Assembly (NCBI RefSeq): GCF_003752585.1
Contig: NZ_RKHR01000005.1
Location: 496,932-560,931, forward strand
Length of the DNA stretch: 64,000 nt
From: Sinobacterium caligoides
GTDB lineage: Bacteria; Pseudomonadota; Gammaproteobacteria; Pseudomonadales; Sinobacteriaceae
Reading direction: 5' to 3'
Positions 58,270 to 64,000 of the stretch are shown piece after piece. The translations under genes were made by a program, and so were the position numbers. The notes beneath the pieces are model-generated. The model was given only the letters and a program-made list of their open reading frames with translations, was not told the origin of the DNA and did no database searches. Position 1 is the stretch's first letter. The number at the start of each line of letters is the position of its first letter.

Positions 58270-59796
58270 ATGAAAAACAAGAGCAAGCTAACCAAGTTGG
58301 CAATGGCTACTAGCCTAGTGATCTCAGCGAATAGCATGGCAATGGAGTCGCTCACCCCGGAAAAGAAAATCATTAAGTTCAGCTCCACAGAGACCCCGCT
58401 AAGCCAAAGTCTTTCTCAAGATTATCGCTTCAATATTTTTACCGCATCAGCAGCTAAAGAAACTCAAGAAACAATCGAAGCCAGTATTGCAGCTGCTGAC
58501 TTAGTGTATGTCAATCTAGAAGGCTACTCTGGCGAAGAAGTGCGCCTAAACCAGTACTTATCTGAGGCGTTTAAGCAGGATAAGCTAATTGTATTGGAAA
58601 AAAGCAACCCATACTCAGAGCCGGTCGTGTTCGACGCGCTGCCCATATCTGTTAATGCAGAGATTGTTCTTTATAAACCGCGATACCACACCAACAACAA
58701 TAGCTCGCAAATCTATCTGTTTGGTGACACGCAGATGACCCTAGAAAAGAAACCGACTCAGTATTTTTTAGGTGATCCAGAAACACAACAAATGGTTGAA
58801 GTCGATGGTAAAGGCGGGAACATCAAGTTAGCGGACACTATCACAAAAACGCAGCTATCCAGCATGTCTGGTAACGAGCTATCCGCGGCGCTAGGGCAAG
58901 TCAAAGAGGCTATTCAAACATTAAACTCTGCCTACATACCCAATACAATAAAAGCATCAAACCATTCAAACATACCGACTTACGAGTGCCCTGATGAGGC
59001 ATTTGATGAGAAATTATGTCTAATTACTAAAGCGAGTAGTCTGCCCTATAAAAACCCAGATGCCGAACCCGACACGACCATAACCAGCCACTACACAGTC
59101 GCAATGTATCGAAAGGAGGGCGACACTAAAGTTTACGTCGCAGCCTATGGTAGTGTCGACAATCCAAGAATGGAAAAAGATCATGAACAAGAGCGCGGAT
59201 ATTTTGTCAGAGACCTGACCGTCGAAGTCGATACCATACCAGACACAAGCTACCCACGCGCCCCGTTAGTACTCTATAATAGCTGGCCAAAGAATCACAA
59301 CAATGTGACATCCATTACGACAACCGACGGATACAGCTTTGAAATAAAGGCGACTGGCGGTGGCGCTGGTGATGAACCTAAATGGGACTTAGGCGGCACG
59401 TTTAAATACGACTCTAAAACGGCAAAGACCATGCCGCTGTATGATTGGGCCACAGTAGCCTATGGCAACGGTTACAATAAGGAGTGGGATTTCAGCATCG
59501 ATAGATACAAGACCCCTGGTGACTGGATAAAACGAGGCTTTCTTTGGCGACCACTGGGCTTCCACGAGGTACCAGCGATGTCAAAAGGTGGCTTCCACTA
59601 CGTGACTGAGAGTGTTTGGCGGGGTGAGGACGACATTACAGGGAAATTCCCTATACAAATAACCAAGCAATTCACCAATACTTTTTTATGGTGGGCAGGC
59701 TACAATCATGCTGCCTACGATAATATCACTCACACACTACAACTCCCCCTCATCCACGCAGATATTGACATACTAAAGATGCCTCCAGAGGATTAA
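58270..59796 (+). CDS. Secreted pore-forming toxin, V. cholerae cytolysin-like
   Basis: From ATG at 58270 (GGAAGGA upstream) the product has 508 residues with a signal peptide ending near ANSMA. A pro-domain-like region (LVYVNLEGYSGEEVRLNQYL) is followed by a core that aligns by eye with the Vibrio HlyA cytolysin domain: GYSFEIKATGGGAGDEPKW, then GTFKYDSKTAKTMPLYDW matches the pre-stem and the following strand. It ends without the trefoil and prism lectin domains of HlyA (741 residues). It would form a beta-barrel pore in eukaryotic membranes. The gene is near the integron but is not flanked by clear attC sites. Confidence 0.58.
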   Translation: MKNKSKLTKLAMATSLVISANSMAMESLTPEKKIIKFSSTETPLSQSLSQDYRFNIFTASAAKETQETIEASIAAADLVYVNLEGYSGEEVRLNQYLSEAFKQDKLIVLEKSNPYSEPVVFDALPISVNAEIVLYKPRYHTNNNSSQIYLFGDTQMTLEKKPTQYFLGDPETQQMVEVDGKGGNIKLADTITKTQLSSMSGNELSAALGQVKEAIQTLNSAYIPNTIKASNHSNIPTYECPDEAFDEKLCLITKASSLPYKNPDAEPDTTITSHYTVAMYRKEGDTKVYVAAYGSVDNPRMEKDHEQERGYFVRDLTVEVDTIPDTSYPRAPLVLYNSWPKNHNNVTSITTTDGYSFEIKATGGGAGDEPKWDLGGTFKYDSKTAKTMPLYDWATVAYGNGYNKEWDFSIDRYKTPGDWIKRGFLWRPLGFHEVPAMSKGGFHYVTESVWRGEDDITGKFPIQITKQFTNTFLWWAGYNHAAYDNITHTLQLPLIHADIDILKMPPED

Positions 59797-60060
59797 CAAT
59801 GTGTCATTATGCTCACCGCCTGGTTGAGCGTTAACTTAAAATGAGCGCGATCTGCACGCTTAGTTCTTTTGTTAGTAATAACTTACTAGCTTGAATCGAA
59901 TTAAGCGTTGCAGAAACTCTACCGATAACACACCAAAGAGCGTTACTCACTCCCATAGAAGCTAAGAGAGCTGCTCAAGCATATAGCTATAAACAAGCTG
60001 CTTTTTCCTAACCCTATGCATCATCAACATAATCAACAACAACATAATCAACAACAAAGC

Positions 60061-61074
60061 TCAAACAATCGAAAGATCCATTGGACTAATCACCCCAAGC
60101 CCTCCCCTATTCAGTACATGCGTATAAATCTCCGTTGTTGCCACGTCACTGTGACCCAATAGCTGTTGAATGGTTCGAATATCATAACCTCGCTCCATCA
60201 GGCCCGTTGCAAATGAGTGCCTAAAGGTATGGCAGCTAGCCTGCTTCCTGATGTTTGCCTCAATAAGGGCACGTTTCAGCGCCTTTTGAATATAACTGAT
60301 GTGACGATGATGGCGCTTATAACACCCATCTCTAGGGTCTTTAGCAAGATTGGCCGATGGGAACAGGAACTGCCAGTGAAGGCTGCTAGCATTCGACGGG
60401 CACTTCTTCGCCAGCGCATAAGGCATATAAACAATACCAAAGCCGGCGTCTAGGTCTTTCTTGTGCAATACCTCGACGTGTGAAATTTGCGCCGATAACT
60501 TATCCCGTAGCGTGTCAGCCAATAATGTTGAGCGATCTTTACCACCTTTCCCTTGTCGCACGATGATTTGGTGCTGAGCAAAGTCAATATCCTTCACCCG
60601 CAAGCGAAGACACTCAGAGACCCGCAGACCAGAGCTGTACATCAGCTCAGCCATAAGACGCTTCTGCCCTGCCAAGCGATCAATCACTCCGCACGCCTCA
60701 GCATGAGAAAACACCACAGGAATTTTAACCTTGCGCTTCGCCTGTTCGAAAGCCAGCTGACCTATTTCGCGCTGATAAAATTGCCGATACAAATACACGA
60801 TGGCGTTCAACGCCGTCGACTGGGTACTCGGTGAAGCATACTGGTGCACACTCAGCCAACTGAGAAACTGCTCAACCTCACGCGCGCCCATCTCCTTCGG
60901 ATGACGCTTACGGTGAAAAAGAATAAAGCGTCTTATCCAATAGATGTAAGTACGCTCTGTTGACCAACTTTTATTTTGCTGCCGAATGAATGCACGCACC
61001 TGGTCGAGCAACCGCGGAGGGTTCGGTGGTATCACCGGCGGAATATCATCTGTTACTGCATTTGAACAACGCAT
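60061..61074 (-). CDS. intI: Integron integrase (tyrosine recombinase)
   Basis: The 337 residues carry the tyrosine recombinase set R151, K176, H282, R285, H308 and Y317. The IntI-specific insert between boxes is present: LHKKDLDAGFGIVYMP, ALAKKCPSNASSLHWQFLFP, DPRDG and RHH. IntI recombines attI with attC and attC with attC, using the folded bottom strand of attC. The gene points away from the cassettes and has a LexA box 19 bp upstream of its start. It is full length and looks active. Confidence 0.97.
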   Translation of the reverse strand: MRCSNAVTDDIPPVIPPNPPRLLDQVRAFIRQQNKSWSTERTYIYWIRRFILFHRKRHPKEMGAREVEQFLSWLSVHQYASPSTQSTALNAIVYLYRQFYQREIGQLAFEQAKRKVKIPVVFSHAEACGVIDRLAGQKRLMAELMYSSGLRVSECLRLRVKDIDFAQHQIIVRQGKGGKDRSTLLADTLRDKLSAQISHVEVLHKKDLDAGFGIVYMPYALAKKCPSNASSLHWQFLFPSANLAKDPRDGCYKRHHRHISYIQKALKRALIEANIRKQASCHTFRHSFATGLMERGYDIRTIQQLLGHSDVATTEIYTHVLNRGGLGVISPMDLSIV

Positions 61075-61092
61075 AGCGCCTCTCGATCAATA

Positions 61093-61108
61093 CTGTATAT
61101 AAAAACAG
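61093..61108 (-). promoter_or_regulatory. LexA (SOS) box of intI
   Basis: CTGTATATAAAAACAG fits CTGT-N8-ACAG exactly and lies 19 bp upstream of the intI ATG. SOS control of intI is known in Vibrio and class 1 integrons. Confidence 0.9.
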
Positions 61109-61177
61109 TAGCCGGTAAAATGCACAACACAAATGACTAAAAAGCTAACAACTAACAACTAACAAAAAAATAGGCGC

Positions 61178-61184
61178 GTTGAAT
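61178..61184 (+). other. Candidate attI core site
   Basis: GTTGAAT, preceded by GGCGC, fits GTTRRRY about 100 bp from the intI start. Other GTT cores in 61075-61842 fit less well. No gene is visible in that 770-bp stretch. Confidence 0.35.
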
Positions 61185-61493
61185 AAGATACACGCGCAAC
61201 GTGCGCGTATATTGCGAGAAGCTCCCCCCTTTATAAGGCCTTGTAAAAAAAGACCTTTAAATAAAAATTAATACGTTAAAAAAAATAACACTGCATCGCG
61301 ATTGACGATAAGCAGCCCTAGCTATTACTTCAAAAGGTGATTAAAAAACGAACGAAAAGGCCGTTCAAGCCAACAAACGTAATTTCGATGTTAAATCGCC
61401 TAAATCTCCCCTCACCTACAGCATCAATCCGTTAGAAGTTAGCCCCAAAATAAGCCGACGACGGGTAACTGACTGATATTAATAACCATAAAT

Positions 61494-61657
61494 GTTGCGG
61501 TGTAGTTCTAATATACGCGCAAGTTGCGGTGTAATTCTGAGAGGCTTTTTATTGAGGGTAGATAAGCTTATGTTAATCATGTACTTTATGAACAACTAAA
61601 ATAATTAACCCCAGAATTACACCGCAACTGTGATACACCGCAGGTTGCGGTGTAATA
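61494..61657. repeat. Inverted-repeat family GTTGCGGTGTAATTCT
   Basis: Direct copies begin at 61494 (one change), 61523 (perfect) and 61644 (first 13 bases), and there is a perfect inverted copy at 61613-61628. Also TACACCGCA-GGT-TGCGGTGTA (61634-61654) is a perfect 9-bp hairpin. The 16-bp arms at 61523 and 61613 are 74 bp apart. Confidence 0.9.
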
Positions 61658-61773
61658 CGCTGTTATAGCGCTAAAAGCTCCACTCTCTAATCATACTCAC
61701 ACCAGTCTCTCCTCCAACACCCACTCCCCACCATAATCGTCGTAAATTCTTACAGCTATCAGCCACTTGTAAC

Positions 61774-61802
61774 TTTCCATCCAACCATAAGTGCGGTACT
61801 GT
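61774..61802 (+). promoter_or_regulatory. Promoter-like hexamers of module copy B
   Basis: TTTCCA, a 17-bp spacer and TACTGT, reading toward the cassettes, 40 bp before the mini-ORF. It is the best candidate for a cassette promoter (Pc). Confidence 0.45.
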
Positions 61803-61842
61803 ATCCCTCAAATAATTAACAATACGCTTAGCGGCAGTTAGC

Positions 61843-61968
61843 ATGGACTTACTTCACAATCGGCAACAGTGCACCAAGCCAAGCTATAACAAGACCAATC
61901 AGCGTCGCCAGCAAAGCTGGCTGGACTTCGCTACGCTCAGCCGCTGTTGGTGGCGTTATGACCACTAA
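61843..61968 (+). CDS. MxLL mini-ORF, copy B (41 codons), through attC1
   Basis: The frame starts ATG GAC TTA CTT CAC and encodes MDLLHNRQQCTKPSYNK at its N-terminus. It reads through all of attC1, and its TAA (61966-61968) touches the ATG of the first cassette gene at 61969. The layout suggests translational coupling, like ORF-11 in class 1 attI. No Shine-Dalgarno site is evident upstream. Confidence 0.5.
   Translation: MDLLHNRQQCTKPSYNKTNQRRQQSWLDFATLSRCWWRYDH
61884..61961 (+). other. attC1 recombination site
   Basis: TATAACAAG at one end and GGCGTTATGA at the other. Internal pairing is clear: ACCA/TGGT, CAGCG/CGCTG and CCAGC-AAA-GCTGG. R' core GTTATG at 61955. Confidence 0.88.
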
Positions 61969-62445
61969 ATGATGAAGATATTACCAGGTACTGGAATAGG
62001 CGAAATTAAATATGGCATGGCAGAGAAGGATGTAATTTCTTTCTTAGGCAAGCCAGACCGAGTAGATGAATCCGAATATGTAGAAGGCACGGGAGACTGG
62101 CATAGAGAGCTATGGTATTCGCCTAGAAACTTAACATTTACCTTTAATAATGATGATGACTTTCGTTTGGGTACAATAACAGTCATGGGGGCCGGTTATT
62201 CATTATTTGAAAAGCAACTCTTCGGGTTAGAACTAGAAGAGGTATCAAGGTTAATAGCTAAGCATACTGGAGAAATCGCGAAGCTTGAAGATTGGTCATC
62301 AGAAGAGCTTCCAGATCACAAGTGCTTAATTCATGATGGTCTGGGTATAATGTTTTGGTTTGATTACAACTGTCTTTCACAAATGCAGTGTAGCTACCTA
62401 TTTGAATCGGACAACGAAACAGCAATATGGCCAGCAAAGTCATAA
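61969..62445 (+). CDS. Cassette 1: hypothetical protein
   Basis: The 158 residues start MMKILPGTGIGEIKYGM and are soluble, with no recognised domain, as is usual for integron cassettes. The stop lies within the attC2 R'' box. It has no ribosome site of its own, and translation may be coupled to the mini-ORF ending at 61968. Confidence 0.8.
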   Translation: MMKILPGTGIGEIKYGMAEKDVISFLGKPDRVDESEYVEGTGDWHRELWYSPRNLTFTFNNDDDFRLGTITVMGAGYSLFEKQLFGLELEEVSRLIAKHTGEIAKLEDWSSEELPDHKCLIHDGLGIMFWFDYNCLSQMQCSYLFESDNETAIWPAKS

Positions 62446-62525
62446 CAAGTTTAGCCAGCATCGCCCATGGAAAAACACCCATGGTCTGGACTCGCTGCGC
62501 TCGCCGCTGCTAAAGGCGTTAAGGT
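62441..62525 (+). other. attC2 recombination site
   Basis: CATAACAAGTTTAGC at the left pairs with GCTGCTAAAGGCGTT at the right. The inner CCCATGG-AAAAACA-CCCATGG lies in the stem tip region. The inner half resembles attC1 and attC3. Confidence 0.88.
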
Positions 62526-62537
62526 GCAAAACCAATA

Positions 62538-62894
62538 ATGAGAATCGGTGTACAATCAAAGCCAAAATATGAAAAAGCAGAAATGGTACTGCTTGGCCTT
62601 CTTTTGTCTAGTGCTCTGTTTGGCTACGGTCTCAATGCGTTAATTCAAGCCAGTTGCACGTTACTTGGTAGAGGGAGTCCACCGCTAGGTACATTTGTCA
62701 CGTTTTACGGTACCGAGGCGCGGTTACTTAGTACAATTTATCTCGGTGCAGGCACTTGGCTATTTGCAAGTAAATTCTTGAGTAAGCGTCATGCTTCTCA
62801 AGCAGCCAAGGCTTTGTCTTGGGTTGGTGTAGTTACATTATTATTTGGCATGTGTTCACTAGTGGTTATTTTATGTTTACCTTTCTTCCGCTAG
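62538..62894 (+). CDS. Cassette 2: hypothetical membrane protein
   Basis: The 118 residues have about three predicted membrane helices (LLGLLLSSALFGYGL, then two C-terminal segments). Family not recognised. It lies between attC2 and attC3. Confidence 0.72.
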   Translation: MRIGVQSKPKYEKAEMVLLGLLLSSALFGYGLNALIQASCTLLGRGSPPLGTFVTFYGTEARLLSTIYLGAGTWLFASKFLSKRHASQAAKALSWVGVVTLLFGMCSLVVILCLPFFR

Positions 62895-62901
62895 TAAGCA
62901 C

Positions 62902-62970
62902 CTTAACAAGCAAAGGCAGCATCGCCCTGCGGGCTGGACGGCTTCGCCGCCGCTGCTTTGGGCGTTATGC
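62902..62970 (+). other. attC3 recombination site
   Basis: TTAACAAGCAAAGGCAGC pairs with GCTGCTTTGGGCGTTATGC, with GCCC-TGC-GGGC at the core. Clearly related to attC1 and attC2. Confidence 0.88.
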
Positions 62971-63002
62971 TCTTCCCAACCTTAAACAATGAAGTAAAAA
63001 TT

Positions 63003-63854
63003 ATGAAATGCAAACTTGTAGATGTATTTGCTAAAGAACGACTTTCAGGTAATGGACTTACCATTTTCTATGATTACGACTGGTTAAGTGCTCAGGAAAT
63101 GCTTTCACTAACCCAAGAAATGAGGCAGTTCGAATCAATATTCATTTCAAAGAAAATTAATTCTTCATCTGTTAGAGCTAGAATCTTCACTGTTGAGGAA
63201 GAGTTAGACTTTGCAGGCCATCCTATTATTGGCTTGGCAGCGCACTTACACGATGAACATGGAACTAGGAATAGTCACGATTGGAATATAGAGCTAAACA
63301 AAAAATCCGTACATGTTAAAACCGAGGTAACGGAAAAATATTTCAAAGCATCAATGGATCAAGGTAGGCCCAAATTTCTAAAAACACTCAATAGCGATGA
63401 GACAGAGAAAGTGTTGCACGCTTTGAATCTACACAAAGGAAACTTATCAAATCACCCACTCGAGGTAATTACTACAGGCTTGCCATACCTTATTGTTCCT
63501 ATTTCAAATGGATTAGAGAATGCAAAAATCTCTATTGCAAACTTTGAAAGCCTTTTAGAAAGTTTTCACGCAAAGTTTGTTTATGTCTTTGACATTAATC
63601 AATTTGAAGGCCGTACTTGGGATAATGATGGCTCAGTCGAAGACATAGCAACTGGAAGCGCTGCTGGCCCAACTGCTGCATATTTACACAAGCACAAACT
63701 TTGTATACCAGATAAATCAATAACTATTTCTCAGGGTCGCTTCGTGGGTAGGCCTAGTGAAATTGAAGCTTACGTGCAAACTCAAGATGACGACATTACC
63801 AATATCTGGGTTTCTGGCTCCGTGATCAAAGTAGCAGATATTTCATTCATCTAA
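63003..63854 (+). CDS. Cassette 3: PhzF-like epimerase/isomerase
   Basis: The 283 residues match the PhzF family: CKLVDVFAKERLSGNGL at the start, the catalytic glutamate E44 in MRQFES, LDFAGHPIIGLA, and EDIATGSAAGPTAAYL. PhzF-type enzymes act as isomerases on diverse small acids. The open frame begins at 62958, but that part lies in attC3, so ATG at 63003 is the better start. Confidence 0.88.
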   Translation: MKCKLVDVFAKERLSGNGLTIFYDYDWLSAQEMLSLTQEMRQFESIFISKKINSSSVRARIFTVEEELDFAGHPIIGLAAHLHDEHGTRNSHDWNIELNKKSVHVKTEVTEKYFKASMDQGRPKFLKTLNSDETEKVLHALNLHKGNLSNHPLEVITTGLPYLIVPISNGLENAKISIANFESLLESFHAKFVYVFDINQFEGRTWDNDGSVEDIATGSAAGPTAAYLHKHKLCIPDKSITISQGRFVGRPSEIEAYVQTQDDDITNIWVSGSVIKVADISFI

Positions 63855-63860
63855 AAATTG

Positions 63861-63915
63861 GCATAACAAGTGGTTCCAGGTGACGCCTTCGGCGCACCTG
63901 AACCAGGCGTTATGG
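63861..63915 (+). other. attC4 recombination site
   Basis: GCATAACAAGTGGTTCCAGGTG pairs with CACCTGAACCAGGCGTTATGG, with CGCC-TTC-GGCG at the tip. It is shorter and less like attC1-3. Confidence 0.85.
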
Positions 63916-63929
63916 CTACGGGAGGTAGC

Positions 63930-64000
63930 GTGAAATTTCTGATAGTAAATTTAGTCGTAGTAGTCGTTATTTTACCGTTAGTCTTTTGGGTGGGTTATCT
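63930..64000 (+). CDS. Cassette 4: start of a membrane or secreted protein (partial)
   Basis: GTG at 63930 has GGAGG 4 nt upstream. The peptide begins VKFLIVNLVVVVVILPLV, a hydrophobic N-terminus. It runs off the window. Confidence 0.55.
   Translation, partial: MKFLIVNLVVVVVILPLVFWVGY

Larger units (their letters stand above)
61734..61961 (+). repeat. Integron leader/attC segment, copy B
   Basis: Homologous to 51791-52025, roughly three-quarters identical by eye; the middle part (about 61791-61857) is also shared with 55530-55595. It contains promoter-like hexamers (61774-61802), the start of a mini-ORF, and attC1. Confidence 0.75.

Noticed and set aside
59850..59900. Possible fourth copy of the MxLL module leader
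   Set aside because: ACGCTTAG, TTAG and AACTTACT occur in the right order as in copy B, but the ATG is missing, spacing differs and no 17-bp hexamer pair lies upstream. It may be chance or a decayed copy.

Overview
The window looks like a piece of a gammaproteobacterial chromosome, probably marine and from the broad Pseudomonadales/Cellvibrionales group. This placement is inferred from the housekeeping gene set and order (topA with a DUF1653 gene, ycgN-ycgL-rnd, dnaX-ybaB-recR) and from a pilV-pilW-pilX-pilY1-pilE cluster. No rRNA is present to confirm it.

Positions 1-42,000 are ordinary core genome. It holds topA and two small genes, a universal stress protein converging with Uup, a soluble lytic transglycosylase, MOSC and TatD proteins, a YjaG/glutaredoxin pair, a SPOR lipoprotein with an in-frame hexanucleotide repeat, an acyl-CoA synthetase, a beta carbonic anhydrase, a TrmH-type methyltransferase, Dps, a MoxR/VWA pair, CysK, the minor pilin/PilY1 operon with a divergent FimT, and five alternating Leu/Gln tRNAs behind a stringent-type promoter. 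After these come YcgN-YcgL-RNase D, DnaX-YbaB-RecR (dnaX carries a clear programmed -1 frameshift site) and a complete heme-uptake locus. In that locus tonB-exbB-exbD-hmuTUV diverge from a TonB-dependent receptor followed by hutX-hutZ, around a perfect 19-bp Fur palindrome.

Positions 42,000-60,000 are more accessory. They hold a MATE pump, two paralogous small membrane proteins, an XRE regulator, a PspA-like/polytopic membrane pair, RsuA, a GNAT remnant and a SpoIIAA-like protein. They also hold two genes behind a shared upstream element, a C39-like cysteine-protease-fold protein, an AT-rich membrane sulfatase lying between two decayed attC-like sites, PuuE allantoinase, an ABM protein, NhaR, and a secreted pore-forming toxin related to Vibrio cholerae cytolysin but without its lectin domains.

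Positions 60,061-64,000 are the start of a sedentary chromosomal integron. It has an intI integrase gene with a LexA box, an ORF-less leader region with a nested inverted-repeat family, and gene cassettes read away from intI and separated by four attC sites (an unknown protein, a membrane protein, a PhzF-like enzyme and the start of a fourth).

The most unusual signal is a module found three times, before the sulfatase, the ABM gene and the first cassette. It has promoter-like hexamers with an exact 17-bp spacer, a conserved leader of about 40 bp, and a mini-ORF starting M-x-L-L. In the integron copy the mini-ORF runs through attC1 and its stop codon directly abuts the ATG of the first cassette gene, which suggests a translational-coupling device.
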